Assembly: GCF_020905345.1 (NCBI RefSeq)
Contig: NZ_JAJJMO010000001.1
Location: forward strand, 3,844,001-3,908,000
Source: Flavobacterium pisciphilum
Lineage (GTDB): Bacteria > Bacteroidota > Bacteroidia > Flavobacteriales > Flavobacteriaceae
Direction: 5' to 3'
Length of the DNA: 64,000 nt
Shown here: positions 46,446 to 57,663 of the stretch, in pieces
Layout of the letters: every line of letters starts with the position of its first letter
How positions within the stretch are numbered: position 1 is the stretch's first letter
Notes under the pieces: model-generated
What the model saw: only the letters and a program-made list of their open reading frames with translations
The model's database searches: none
What the model was told of the DNA's origin: nothing
Position numbers and translations under genes: made by a program

Positions 46446-47237
46446 TTAGAACAGATTGACGTCTAGTTGTAATCTGGCAATTTTGTTTTCAGGGTTCCAC
46501 ATTGCGGTTGCTGAAACAGGTAATTTATAATTAAAAACAGAAATTTCTTTGGTCGCTTTTATTCCGGTATTTACAATTCCGAAACTACTTTCTGCTTTGT
46601 TTGAGTATAGAAACTTATCTCCATTAAGTGCATAGCCTGCTCCCAAAAAAATATCTAGATTTACTTTTTGGTTTCTGATAGCTGGATAACTTAATTCGGT
46701 ATAAGTTGTATATCTGCTTTTGTAGCTGTTATTACTATTTAGTTGTCTGTCATTTAAACCACTGTAAAGCAATATATCAACTTCTACTCGTAATGGGAAT
46801 GATTCTGGGAAACGATACGAAGTTCTTAAGTCTATAAGATGCGTAGTTGTCAGTTTGTTGTAATTAAACACTTCAGGATTTTCAATTCCAGTAGTATTAA
46901 ACAAATCCCATAATCCAATTGAAAAATTATTTTTCTGGTATTGAATATAGTAGTTTATTTCACGGTATTTTCCATCAAATCCCGCACCTCCCCATATTCC
47001 AACAGTAAAATTTCTTTCTTTATCAAATGTGTAATGAATGTTTCCAGTAGCAGTCATACCGTCATTAATAACGAGTCCTCTCCATAAGTGACTTGTTTTT
47101 AGGTCAACATTAAAGTCTAGGCGAGGCGGTTTTGTGTCTTCTGTTGAAACGGAACTACTATCTGAAACCGCTGTTTTTTGAGCGTATCCGGTTAGCCCTA
47201 TAATTGAGATTATAGAGAAAAATAGTATTTTTTTCAT
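46446..47237 (-). CDS. Outer-membrane beta-barrel protein of the glycerol operon
   Basis: A 263-residue protein with signal peptide (residues 1-19, ending GYAQ). It has repeated amphipathic strands (e.g. FNVDLKTSHLWRGLVINDGMT, FTVGIWGGAGFDG, YYIQYQKNNFSIGLWDLFN) and a C-terminal strand ending in Phe, indicating an outer-membrane barrel. I do not recognise a named family. It follows glpF by 27 bases on the same strand, so it may serve glycerol or glycerol-3-phosphate entry across the outer membrane. This role is inferred from operon position only. Confidence 0.65.
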   Translation of the reverse strand: MKKILFFSIISIIGLTGYAQKTAVSDSSSVSTEDTKPPRLDFNVDLKTSHLWRGLVINDGMTATGNIHYTFDKERNFTVGIWGGAGFDGKYREINYYIQYQKNNFSIGLWDLFNTTGIENPEVFNYNKLTTTHLIDLRTSYRFPESFPLRVEVDILLYSGLNDRQLNSNNSYKSRYTTYTELSYPAIRNQKVNLDIFLGAGYALNGDKFLYSNKAESSFGIVNTGIKATKEISVFNYKLPVSATAMWNPENKIARLQLDVNLF

Positions 47238-47264
47238 GATTTCTTATTTTATAAAAAAATGGTA

Positions 47265-47993
47265 TTAAAGTAGCGTTATATATAAGAGGGCTGCTAAACC
47301 TGATCCTATGATGGGGCCTATAATGGGAATCCATGCATAATCCCAATTACTACTTCCTTTAAATAGGAGCGAGTGGGTTATACGAGGACCTAAGTCTCTT
47401 GCTGGGTTAATAGCATAGCCTGTGGTACCGCCTAAAGAAAGTCCAATTGCCCATACTAAAATGGCAACTGGTAAAGCACCAATGGAGCCTAATCCTATTT
47501 TAGCGTCAGTAGCTGTACCGATGCTAAGTTCTGGACCTACAATGTAGAAGATTACAAAAATAAGAACGAAAGCTCCGATTATCTCACTAATCAAATTTGA
47601 AAGGTTGTTTCTGATTGCTGGTATTGTACTGAAGCAGGCTAGTTTTGAGCCTTCATCTTCGGTTATAGAAAAATGATCTTTATGGAATAACCAAACTAAG
47701 AATGCGCCTAGCATGGCTCCAAGTAATTGGGCAATGATGTACGAGGCAACTTGCCCCCAAGCAAATTTTCCTATAATGGCTAACCCGATTGTTACAGCAG
47801 GATTTAGATGGGCGCCACTAATTGGTCCTGCAACGGTTACACCTACAAAGACGGCAAATGCCCATCCAGTAGTAATTACTATCCATCCAGAATTGTTTCC
47901 TTTTGTTCCTTTAAGAACCACGTTTGCTACGACTCCGTTACCTAATAAGATAACGAGCATTGTGCCGATAATTTCTGCTATAAATGGTGACAT
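47265..47993 (-). CDS. glpF: Glycerol facilitator (aquaglyceroporin, MIP family)
   Basis: A 242-residue MIP channel with about six helices and both NPA half-helices: SGAHLNPAVT (NPA 64-66) and GYAINPARDLGPR. The Asp after the second NPA-Arg (NPARD) is the marker for glycerol-type rather than strict water channels. It allows passive glycerol entry through the inner membrane. It lies 26 bases after glpK, and kinase trapping by GlpK drives uptake. Confidence 0.95.
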   Translation of the reverse strand: MSPFIAEIIGTMLVILLGNGVVANVVLKGTKGNNSGWIVITTGWAFAVFVGVTVAGPISGAHLNPAVTIGLAIIGKFAWGQVASYIIAQLLGAMLGAFLVWLFHKDHFSITEDEGSKLACFSTIPAIRNNLSNLISEIIGAFVLIFVIFYIVGPELSIGTATDAKIGLGSIGALPVAILVWAIGLSLGGTTGYAINPARDLGPRITHSLLFKGSSNWDYAWIPIIGPIIGSGLAALLYITLL

Positions 47994-48019
47994 CTTTTTG
48001 TTTTTTATTGGTTTATCTC

Positions 48020-49525
<1,506 letters not shown>

Positions 49526-49528
49526 TTA

Positions 49529-51118
49529 TTAATGATGTTTTTCTTGAAAATCTGATAAAATGAATCCGTTTGCAAGATGTTTAAATTCTGATATTTGTCT
49601 TTGAGCCCATGTTTCGTCGTGACCTAATTCTTTAGCTAATAATAGGGCAACTTTTTCAGAAGAGGCAATAGCTGCACGTGCATCTAAAAATAGTAAACGA
49701 ACTCTTCTTGCTAGCACATCATCTACGGTTCTTGCCATTTCGTAACGAATCGCCCATGCTACTTCTGCCATGGTGTATTCGTAATCAGGGTGTAGCTTTT
49801 CTTTTAATTCAGGTTCGTTATTCTGTAATTCTAATATTTTAGGAATGTCACTTCCGTAAATATATAAGTGATTTTCTCTTGCTTTTGCATCGGTTTGTTT
49901 GTTTCCGTGAATTGCAATGTGCTCCGTTTTACATTTTATTTTTGGCAAATGGTGTACACTAATTGCTTTGTCTATAATGTCTTCAGCAATTTTTCTGTAA
50001 GTAGTCCATTTCCCTCCTGTTATTGTGATTAGCCCAGTTTCAGAAACAATTATTTTGTGACTTCTTGAAACTTCTTTAGTGCTTTTTCCTTCTTTTTCTG
50101 GTGCTGCTAATGGTCTTAGTCCAGCAAAAACAGATAAAACATCGGCACGAGTAGGTTTTTTAACTAAGAATCGTTGTGCTGTTTCTAGTACGAATTCAAT
50201 TTCACTTTCTAATGCAATTGGTTCTAAGCTGTGTTTTTTAATCAAAGTGTCAGTTGTTCCTACTACCACCTTGTTGTGCCAAGGCACTGCAAATAATACT
50301 CTTCCGTCACTCGTTTTAGGAATCATTAATGCTTCATCACCAGGCAAGAAAGATTTGTCAAAAACAAGGTGAATTCCTTGACTTGGAACAATGTATTTTT
50401 TATATACAGTATCGTTTAGTTTCATTATTGCATTGGTGAAAACACCTGTTGCATTTATGACTGCTTTACCTCTTACTTCGTATTTCTCACCAGATTCGTG
50501 ATCTACTATCTCAACACCAGTAACTTGGTTTTTATCATCTTTTAATAAGCCAATAACTTTAGCATAGTTTAAAAGACAAGCACCATTTTCTACTGCAGTT
50601 TGAGCAATGTTTATAGCTAAGCGGGAATCATCAAATTGACCATCTTGGTAAATAACACCACTTACCAGACCTTTTGGTTCTACAGTAGGAAGTAACTCGA
50701 TGGTTTTTTTCTTAGAAATATATTTAGATCGACCCAAACTAAGTCTTCCGGCTAGTAAGTCATAAATAGTAAGTCCTATAGTATAGAAATAGCCACCCCA
50801 CCAGTTGTAGTTTGGTATAACGAAAGATTGATTTTTAACTAAGTGACCTGCATTTTGAGCCATTAGTCCTCTTTCTTTTAAAGCTTCTGTTACTAGAGAA
50901 ATATCACCTTGTTCTAGGTAACGAACGCCTCCATGAACTAACTTAGTGCTTCTACTAGATGTTCCTTTGGCAAAATCAACTGCTTCAATCAAAACAGTTT
51001 TGTATCCCCTGCTTGCGGCATCAAGAGCTGTCCCTAGTCCGCTAGCACCTCCTCCGATTACGATTACATCCCATTCGGAGGTTTGTTTTAGTTTTGCTAA
51101 TTGTTCTATTCGTTTCAT
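49529..51118 (-). CDS. glpD: Aerobic glycerol-3-phosphate dehydrogenase
   Basis: A 529-residue flavoprotein. The FAD dinucleotide fold VIVIGGGASGLGTALDAASRGYKTVLIE is followed by FAKGTSSRSTKLVHGGVRYLEQGD, a family hallmark. VVVGTTDT and ITGGKWTTYRKIAEDI are also diagnostic. A C-terminal helical domain (LHPDYEYTMAEVAWAIRYEMARTVDDVLARR) completes it. It oxidises glycerol-3-phosphate to dihydroxyacetone phosphate, passing electrons to menaquinone. It is first in the glpD-glpK-glpF-OMP operon, divergent from the DeoR-type regulator, with a well-formed promoter in between. Confidence 0.97.
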   Translation of the reverse strand: MKRIEQLAKLKQTSEWDVIVIGGGASGLGTALDAASRGYKTVLIEAVDFAKGTSSRSTKLVHGGVRYLEQGDISLVTEALKERGLMAQNAGHLVKNQSFVIPNYNWWGGYFYTIGLTIYDLLAGRLSLGRSKYISKKKTIELLPTVEPKGLVSGVIYQDGQFDDSRLAINIAQTAVENGACLLNYAKVIGLLKDDKNQVTGVEIVDHESGEKYEVRGKAVINATGVFTNAIMKLNDTVYKKYIVPSQGIHLVFDKSFLPGDEALMIPKTSDGRVLFAVPWHNKVVVGTTDTLIKKHSLEPIALESEIEFVLETAQRFLVKKPTRADVLSVFAGLRPLAAPEKEGKSTKEVSRSHKIIVSETGLITITGGKWTTYRKIAEDIIDKAISVHHLPKIKCKTEHIAIHGNKQTDAKARENHLYIYGSDIPKILELQNNEPELKEKLHPDYEYTMAEVAWAIRYEMARTVDDVLARRVRLLFLDARAAIASSEKVALLLAKELGHDETWAQRQISEFKHLANGFILSDFQEKHH

Positions 51119-51164
51119 TGTTTGGTTTTATTTGTTTCGTATTTCTTTAAATGCTTTCGAAAAA

Positions 51165-51193
51165 CAAATTTAATGAAATTAAACGAAACCAAA
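51165..51193 (-). promoter_or_regulatory. Promoter of the glp operon with embedded CGAAA boxes
   Basis: Minus strand: TTTG (51190-51193), 17-bp spacer, TAAATTTG (51165-51172), a full consensus promoter. The spacer contains GTTTCGT (51183-51189), and similar TTTCG/CGAAA boxes occur at 51134-51140, 51156-51162 and 51227-51240. These are candidate GlpR-type operators overlapping the divergent promoter region. Confidence 0.65.
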
Positions 51194-51271
51194 TAAAATA
51201 AAGTGAAATTTATTTTATTATTTTATTTTCGTATCTTTCGCCATGACGAATCTTAATATTAAAGCGACATT

Positions 51272-52045
51272 ATGACTATTATCAACAGAAGACAAGAAGA
51301 TATACTTAAAGAATTAGATCTAAAAGGATATGTAAATGTGGTTGATTTGTGTGAAATGCATAATGTTTCAACCGTAACCATACGAAAGGATCTGAATTTT
51401 TTAGAAAACGAAAAGCTATTACATCGTACACATGGTGGAGCGAGTAAAAAGCCGATTTATGCTTTCGAAAGAGATGTTAGTGATAAAGAAACATTGCAGG
51501 TAGAGCAGAAAAAGCAAATAGCCAAAGAAGCTTTGAAATATATTAATGAACACGATTATATTATATTGGGTTCAGGTTCTAATATTCATTATTTGTCTCG
51601 AATAATTACTGGATTTCAAAAACTAACAGTACTTACTCCTTCGTTAAAAGTGTCTTTAGAGCTTACTAAAGAAATGAATATTGATACAATACAATTAGGT
51701 GGAGATGTTCGAAATAGTTCTACTTCAGCAGTTGGCCCGATTGCCGAAGCAACTCTAAGTCAATTTTCGTGTAATAAATTATTTTTAGGTACAGATGGTG
51801 TTCATTTAGACTTTGGTCTGAGTACATCAAATGCTTTAGAAGCACATTTAAATCAAGCAATGATTGAGGTAGCAGAAAAGGTTATAGTACTTGCAGATTC
51901 TACGAAGATGAATATTAGAGGTTTTGGTAAAATCTGTAATTTGAATAAGATTGATGTACTAATTACGGATGATGGTATTGATTTGGAAACTAAAATGAAA
52001 CTGGAAGAAATTGGAATAGATGTGGTTATAGCTGGTAAGCTTTAG
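51272..52045 (+). CDS. glpR: DeoR-family repressor (GlpR-like)
   Basis: A 257-residue regulator. An N-terminal DeoR winged helix (RRQEDILKELDLKGYVNVVDLCEMHNVSTVTIRKDLNFLENEKLLHRTHGGA) is followed by the sugar-phosphate sensor domain (ILGSGSNIHYL, LTPSLKVSLEL, FLGTDGVHLDFGLSTSNALEA, VLADSTKM). It lies divergently 153 bases from glpD, so glycerol-3-phosphate is the likely inducer. A TATCTTTC box at 51232-51239 is one base off the -7 consensus for its own promoter. Confidence 0.88.
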   Translation: MTIINRRQEDILKELDLKGYVNVVDLCEMHNVSTVTIRKDLNFLENEKLLHRTHGGASKKPIYAFERDVSDKETLQVEQKKQIAKEALKYINEHDYIILGSGSNIHYLSRIITGFQKLTVLTPSLKVSLELTKEMNIDTIQLGGDVRNSSTSAVGPIAEATLSQFSCNKLFLGTDGVHLDFGLSTSNALEAHLNQAMIEVAEKVIVLADSTKMNIRGFGKICNLNKIDVLITDDGIDLETKMKLEEIGIDVVIAGKL

Positions 52046-52216
52046 TTTAGAAGGTTTCTGTGTAGATTCGGTCATTTTGTAGGATAAACGTTTTTGATGG
52101 ATTTAAGTATTTGTATTGTAGGAAAAATACAGTATGTTTTATTTGTGTTTGCATACTTATTAATAGTATAAAATATTTTTAAAATTTACTAAAGCTCAAT
52201 ATTTAAAAAAAATAGA

Positions 52217-52224
52217 TACTTTTG
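52217..52224 (+). promoter_or_regulatory. -7 box of topA
   Basis: TACTTTTG is an exact TAnnTTTG match 18 bases before the chosen topA start codon. It overlaps the TTG that would begin the longer reading frame, which argues against that earlier start. Confidence 0.55.
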
Positions 52225-52242
52225 TTCCAGAAAAATAGAGTA

Positions 52243-54762
52243 ATGGCAAAGAATTTAGTAATAGTTGAGTCACCTGCAAAGGCAAAAACGATAGAGAAAT
52301 TTTTAGGAAGTGATTTTCAAGTAGAGTCAAGTTATGGGCATATTGCCGACTTGCCTTCGAAAGAAATTGGTGTAGATGTAGAGAATGGTTTTAAACCTAA
52401 ATATGAAGTTTCTCCAGATAAAAAAGCTTTGGTTAGTAAGCTAAAAACATTATCTAAGAATGCCGAAATGGTTTGGTTAGCAAGTGATGAGGATCGCGAG
52501 GGGGAGGCTATTTCATGGCATCTTGCGGAGGAGTTGAAATTGGATACAAAAAAAACCAAACGAATTGTTTTTCATGAAATTACAAAATCGGCTATCCTAA
52601 AAGCAATCGATAATCCAAGAGAGATAGATTATAATTTGGTTAATGCACAACAAGCACGTCGTGTATTAGATAGATTAGTAGGATACGAGTTGTCTCCTGT
52701 TTTATGGAGAAAGATTAAAGGAGGTTTGTCAGCAGGACGTGTACAGTCAGTTTCAGTACGTTTAATTGTTGAAAGAGAGCGCGAAATTCAGAATTTTAAA
52801 GCTGTAGCATCTTATTCTGTTGTAGCTGAGTTTACTAATGAAACTGGGAAAACGTTCAAGGCTAAATTGCCTAAAAATTTTAATACAAAAAAAGAAGCCG
52901 AAGATTTTTTAAATAAAAATATAGGTTCTTCATATAAGGTTTCAGACTTAGAAACGAAACCTACAAAAAAATCACCAACAGCACCATTTACAACTTCTAC
53001 CTTACAACAAGAGGCAGCAAGAAAATTGTATTTGCCAGTTGGAATCACAATGCAGTTAGCACAACGTCTGTACGAAGCGGGACTTATTACTTATATGAGA
53101 ACCGATAGTGTTAATCTTTCTAAAGATGCAATGGATGCTGCTCAAGCTGAAATTATTAAATCTTACGGAAAAGAATTCTCTAAGCCGAGAACATTTACAA
53201 ACAAAAGTAAAGGAGCGCAAGAAGCACACGAGGCAATTCGTCCTACGGATATGTCACGCCATACAGTAAATATTGACAGAGATCAAGCGCGTTTGTATGA
53301 TTTGATTTGGAAAAGAACATTGGCTTCACAAATGAGTGATGCACAATTAGAAAGAACCAATGTAAAAATCGAAGCTGATAATCATAGCGAAATATTTACA
53401 GCATCTGGAGAAGTTTTGCTTTTTGAAGGATTCTTAAAAGTGTATCTTGAAGGTCATGATGATGATGAGGAAGAGCAAGAAGGAATGTTGCCAGCTATGA
53501 AGGTGAATGAGAAATTAGTAAATAACTACATCACAGCAACTGAAAGATATTCAAGACCACCAGCACGTTATACAGAGGCTTCTCTGGTAAAGAAATTAGA
53601 GGAATTAGGTATTGGTCGTCCTTCTACTTATGCACCAACTATTTCTACTATTATTAATAGAAATTATGTTGAAAAAGGAAATCTTGACGGACAAGAACGT
53701 AATTATACACAGCTTACTTTACAATCTAATAAGGTAGGAGAGAAGTTGCTTAAAGAAAATACGGGTTCAGATAAAGGGAAGCTAGTGCCAACTGATATCG
53801 GAACTATTGTTACAGATTTCTTGGTTAAGAACTTTGGGTCAATATTGGATTACAATTTTACAGCAAAAGTAGAGCAGGATTTTGATGAAATTGCTGAAGG
53901 GAATATCGATTGGGCACAAATGATGCAGGAGTTTTATGATAAGTTCCATCCAAATGTAAAAGATGTAGAAGCTAATGCAGAGAGAGAGAGCGGAGAAAGA
54001 ATATTAGGTAAAGACCCAGTTTCAGGAAGACCAGTTTCAGTTCGTTTAGGGAAATTTGGTCCAATGGCACAAATTGGAGAGCCGGATGATGAAGATAAGA
54101 AATTTGCTAGTTTAATGGCAGATCAAAATATTGGAAATATAACTTTGGAAGAAGCTTTGAACTTGTTTTTATTGCCTAAAAACTTAGGAGAATATAAAGG
54201 AGAAGAAGTAGAGGTGAATAATGGGCGTTACGGACCTTATGTTCGTCACGGAAGTGTGTTTATCTCATTGCCAAAAGGAGAAGACCCGCTTGATGTAACC
54301 ATTACAAGAGCACAAGAGTTAATAGATGAGAAAGCGCTTGCTGATGCACCTATTGCAGTATATAAAGGAGAAGGTGTACAAAAAGGAGTAGGTCGTTTTG
54401 GTCCATTCATTAAATGGAATGGGTTGTTTATTAATGTGAGCAAAAAATATGATTTTGATAATTTATCACAATCAGATATAGAAGCTTTGATTGAAGATAA
54501 GCTTCAAAAAAATATTGATAAAGTGCTTCATAACTGGGAGGAAGAAGGAATCTTGGTTGAGAAAGCACGTTGGGGACGTTCGGTTATTACAAAAGGTAAG
54601 ATTAAAATTGAACTAAGTAAAGATGTTGATGCTACAAAATTAACATTGGCAGAAGTTCAAGAAATGATAGCTAAGAAGACCCCAGTAAAAAAGACAGCTG
54701 CTAAAAAAGCACCAGCTACCAAAAAAGCTGTAGCGAAAAAAACAGTAGCAAAAAAGAAATAA
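52243..54762 (+). CDS. topA: DNA topoisomerase I
   Basis: Start set at ATG 52243 (MAKNLVIVESPAKAKTIEKF). About 839 residues. A TOPRIM domain (ASDEDREGEAISWHLAEEL), the catalytic Tyr in GLITYMRTDS, and APFTTSTLQQEAARKL are diagnostic of type IA enzymes. The C-terminal part has topoisomerase-specific repeated 'GRYGPYVRHG' and 'GRFGPFIKW' blocks instead of Cys4 zinc fingers, and finishes in a Lys/Ala-rich tail (KKTAAKKAPATKKAVAKK). It relaxes negative supercoils. The stop codon is 3 bases before the next gene. Confidence 0.97.
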   Translation: MAKNLVIVESPAKAKTIEKFLGSDFQVESSYGHIADLPSKEIGVDVENGFKPKYEVSPDKKALVSKLKTLSKNAEMVWLASDEDREGEAISWHLAEELKLDTKKTKRIVFHEITKSAILKAIDNPREIDYNLVNAQQARRVLDRLVGYELSPVLWRKIKGGLSAGRVQSVSVRLIVEREREIQNFKAVASYSVVAEFTNETGKTFKAKLPKNFNTKKEAEDFLNKNIGSSYKVSDLETKPTKKSPTAPFTTSTLQQEAARKLYLPVGITMQLAQRLYEAGLITYMRTDSVNLSKDAMDAAQAEIIKSYGKEFSKPRTFTNKSKGAQEAHEAIRPTDMSRHTVNIDRDQARLYDLIWKRTLASQMSDAQLERTNVKIEADNHSEIFTASGEVLLFEGFLKVYLEGHDDDEEEQEGMLPAMKVNEKLVNNYITATERYSRPPARYTEASLVKKLEELGIGRPSTYAPTISTIINRNYVEKGNLDGQERNYTQLTLQSNKVGEKLLKENTGSDKGKLVPTDIGTIVTDFLVKNFGSILDYNFTAKVEQDFDEIAEGNIDWAQMMQEFYDKFHPNVKDVEANAERESGERILGKDPVSGRPVSVRLGKFGPMAQIGEPDDEDKKFASLMADQNIGNITLEEALNLFLLPKNLGEYKGEEVEVNNGRYGPYVRHGSVFISLPKGEDPLDVTITRAQELIDEKALADAPIAVYKGEGVQKGVGRFGPFIKWNGLFINVSKKYDFDNLSQSDIEALIEDKLQKNIDKVLHNWEEEGILVEKARWGRSVITKGKIKIELSKDVDATKLTLAEVQEMIAKKTPVKKTAAKKAPATKKAVAKKTVAKKK

Positions 54763-54765
54763 AAA

Positions 54766-55917
54766 ATGGAATTTGATTTTCTACAACCAGTTGCCGAAGA
54801 AATTCTAAGCTACATTGGTACATTATCATCTCAAGAATTGGGGAGTAAAATAGTTTTACATACCAAAGATCAATTCCCGGATATAAGTAAAGTTAATATT
54901 GCTATAATCGGAGTTTTGGATAATCGAGGAGATACATCAGCAATTAATGATGTAAATCTGAATCCATTTCGTAAAAAGTTATATGGCATGTTTCCTGGAA
55001 ATTGGGAGATGTCTATTGCTGATTTAGGAGATATTGTACCTGGAGATTCGGTAGATGATACTTATTATCTTCTAAAAAAAATAACTGCAGCTTTAATAAA
55101 AAATAGAGTAGTACCTATAGTTATAGGTGGTTCTCAAGATTTGACCTATGCATTATATCGCGCTTACGATGATTTAGAGCAGATGGTTAATTTAGTTGCA
55201 GTTGATAATAAATTTGATTTTGGAAAAGAAAGTGAAGATTCTTCAGCAACTTCATATTTAACTAAGATCATAGTAGATGAGCCTAATAATTTGTTTAATT
55301 ACTGTAATATAGGATATCAGACTTATTATAACTCACAAGAAGAAATAGATTTAATAGAAAAGCTGTTTTTTGATGCTTATCGATTAGGTGAAATTTCAAA
55401 TAAAATAGCACTAGCAGAGCCCGTTTTTAGAGATGCTGATTTAGTTAGTTTTGATTTGAATTCAATTAAATCTGCCGATTCAGGAAATACTATTGCTTTT
55501 GAGCCTAATGGATTTGATGGTAAAGAGATTTGTTCGTTGGCGAGATATGCAGGGATTAGTGATAAAGTGTCTGCTTTTGGATTATTTAATCATAATAATA
55601 CATCACAAGAAGCTCCAATTATAGCTCAAATAGTTTGGTATTTTATCGAGGGGTATCATTACCGTTCGAATGAGTATCCTTATGGTAGTCGAAAAAACTA
55701 TTTAAAATATATAGTTCCATTAGAAGAGGAAGAATTGGTTTTTTATAAAAGCGATAAAACGGATCGTTGGTGGATAGAGATACCTTTTATTACAGATGGG
55801 AATAATAAATTGAAGAGAAATACGTTGTTATCTTGTTCTTATGACGAATATTTGGTAGCCTGTAATCAGGAATTACCTGAAAGATGGTGGAAAGCACAGC
55901 GAAAAAATACTGTGTAA
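54766..55917 (+). CDS. Arginase/formimidoylglutamase-fold protein, probable pseudoenzyme
   Basis: A 383-residue protein whose core follows the ureohydrolase pattern (VVPIVIGGSQDLTYALYRA; LVAVDNKFDFG; DADLVSFDLNSIKSADSG). However, the metal-binding motifs are eroded: GGDH is GGSQ (121-124), DxHxD is Asp147-x-Lys149-x-Asp151, and SxDxD is Ser-x-Asp230-x-Asn232. Three of the six canonical manganese ligands are lost, so hydrolase activity is doubtful. It is translationally close to topA (3-base gap) and precedes gldK; I recall the same order in other Flavobacteria. A binding or structural role linked to the gliding/secretion genes is possible but unproven. Confidence 0.8.
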   Translation: MEFDFLQPVAEEILSYIGTLSSQELGSKIVLHTKDQFPDISKVNIAIIGVLDNRGDTSAINDVNLNPFRKKLYGMFPGNWEMSIADLGDIVPGDSVDDTYYLLKKITAALIKNRVVPIVIGGSQDLTYALYRAYDDLEQMVNLVAVDNKFDFGKESEDSSATSYLTKIIVDEPNNLFNYCNIGYQTYYNSQEEIDLIEKLFFDAYRLGEISNKIALAEPVFRDADLVSFDLNSIKSADSGNTIAFEPNGFDGKEICSLARYAGISDKVSAFGLFNHNNTSQEAPIIAQIVWYFIEGYHYRSNEYPYGSRKNYLKYIVPLEEEELVFYKSDKTDRWWIEIPFITDGNNKLKRNTLLSCSYDEYLVACNQELPERWWKAQRKNTV

Positions 55918-56078
55918 CCGTTTTCGTAATAAGATGCTATTAATTGAAGGGTTTTTTAAAGGCTTGATTTTGTTTTCATTAGTAGGGTTAGACTTATAAA
56001 TATTAAAATTTAACGTTTTACGGCGATATTTTGTGGTAGTTTATCGACTAAATATTTTTTTTTTATTTTTTTTAACTT

Positions 56079-56086
56079 TATTTTTG
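56079..56086 (+). promoter_or_regulatory. -7 box upstream of gldK
   Basis: TATTTTTG matches TAnnTTTG 96 bases before gldK. No TTG at -33. The 265-base gap to the arginase-like gene supports an independent gldKLMN promoter. Confidence 0.45.
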
Positions 56087-56182
56087 AACCGTGAAATAAA
56101 TTACACAAGAAGCTATTGTTTTTTAAGAAAATAATAAATAGGTTTACGGACTTATAATAATGAATAGATAATCCAAATATAT

Positions 56183-57586
56183 ATGAAGAAGTTTATTGCA
56201 TTTGCGGCATTTTTAACACTAATGATTAGTTGTGGTAGGTCAAGTGACAAAGGAGAATTGGTAGGTGTTAAAGGCGGGAAATGGTATCCAGAAAAACCTT
56301 ATGGAATGACTTTAGTTCCAGGAGGGTCTTTTATCATGGGTAAGTCAGATGATGACTTGGCACAAGTAGAGGATGCACCAACTAAAACAGTTACAGTTCG
56401 TTCTTTTTATATGGATGAAACAGAGATAACAAATAGTGAATACCGTCAATTTGTTGAATGGGTAAAAGATTCTACAATGAGAGTTCGTTTGGCTATTATG
56501 GCAGACGAAATGGGACAAAAACCAGGTGGCGGAACAGATGCTAAAGGTAAAAAAGGTGGAAGCATAGGAGATTATGCTTTTAACGATTCAGATCCTGAAA
56601 AAATGACTGCTTACGATAAGTATATGTACGATAACTATTATAGTATAGGTACGGCAGATGATCCTTATGCTGGAAGAAAATTAAACAGAAAAGTAAAATT
56701 AGCAAAAGGTACACAAGCATACCCAGATGAGTACTATGCTGAGGTAATGGATTCAATGTATATTCCAGTTGAAGAGTCATACAATGGTTTAAGAACTATT
56801 GATGTTAATAAATTGAAATTTAGATATTCTTGGATGGATATCCAGGCTGCAGCTAAAGCTAAAGTTGGAAAAAGAAAAGATTTTGTTAAGACAGAAGAGG
56901 TTAAAGTTTACCCAGATACAACTGTTTGGATTAAAGATTTTACATACTCATATAATGAGCCAATGCATAATGACTATTTCTGGCATAAGGCATATGGAGA
57001 TTATCCAGTTGTTGGAGTAAAATGGACTCAGGCAAAAGCATTTTGTGCTTGGAGAACTTTGAATAAAAACACATACATAAAAGCAAAAAAGAAAGGACAT
57101 GATTTAGTGAACTCTTTCAGATTGCCTACAGAGGCAGAATGGGAGTATGCTGCTAGAGGAGGTCTAGAGTCAGGAACTTACCCTTGGGGAGGACCTTACA
57201 TCAGAAACGATAGAGGTTGTTTTATGGCTAACTTCAAACCAAATAGAGGAGATTATGCTGCTGATAATGCTTTATACACTGTAGAGGCAAAATCGTATGA
57301 TCCAAATGGTTATAATTTATATAACATGGCAGGTAACGTAGCAGAGTGGACAGATTCTTCATACAGTCCAAATGCTTACGAATATGTTTCTACAATGAAC
57401 CCTAATGTACAAGATGGTTCAAACAAACGTAAAGTAGTACGTGGAGGTTCGTGGAAAGATGTTGCTTATTTCTTACAAGTAAGTACTAGAGATTTTGAAT
57501 ATGCGGATTCTGCAAGAAGTTTTATTGGATTTAGAACTGTTCAAGATTATATGGGAACGCAAGCTACCGGAAATAAAAAGAAATAA
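56183..57586 (+). CDS. gldK: Gliding motility/T9SS lipoprotein GldK
   Basis: A 467-residue lipoprotein (lipobox LMISCG near residue 18). It carries a formylglycine-generating-enzyme/sulfatase-modifying-factor fold: GMTLVPGGSFIMGKSDDD, FYMDETEITNSEYRQFV, PVVGVKWTQAKAFCAWR, FRLPTEAEWEYAARGG, MAGNVAEWTDS and VVRGGSWKD. In the type IX secretion system GldK forms the outer-membrane-associated periplasmic ring with GldN, supporting secretion of adhesins and gliding. It is the first of gldK-gldL-gldM-gldN, in the canonical order. Confidence 0.97.
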   Translation: MKKFIAFAAFLTLMISCGRSSDKGELVGVKGGKWYPEKPYGMTLVPGGSFIMGKSDDDLAQVEDAPTKTVTVRSFYMDETEITNSEYRQFVEWVKDSTMRVRLAIMADEMGQKPGGGTDAKGKKGGSIGDYAFNDSDPEKMTAYDKYMYDNYYSIGTADDPYAGRKLNRKVKLAKGTQAYPDEYYAEVMDSMYIPVEESYNGLRTIDVNKLKFRYSWMDIQAAAKAKVGKRKDFVKTEEVKVYPDTTVWIKDFTYSYNEPMHNDYFWHKAYGDYPVVGVKWTQAKAFCAWRTLNKNTYIKAKKKGHDLVNSFRLPTEAEWEYAARGGLESGTYPWGGPYIRNDRGCFMANFKPNRGDYAADNALYTVEAKSYDPNGYNLYNMAGNVAEWTDSSYSPNAYEYVSTMNPNVQDGSNKRKVVRGGSWKDVAYFLQVSTRDFEYADSARSFIGFRTVQDYMGTQATGNKKK

Positions 57587-57663
57587 TTAAATTATTAAGA
57601 GAAAGAAAATTAAATTCAATAACCAAATCCTTATTTTAAAACCTAAAACAAACAAACAGAATT

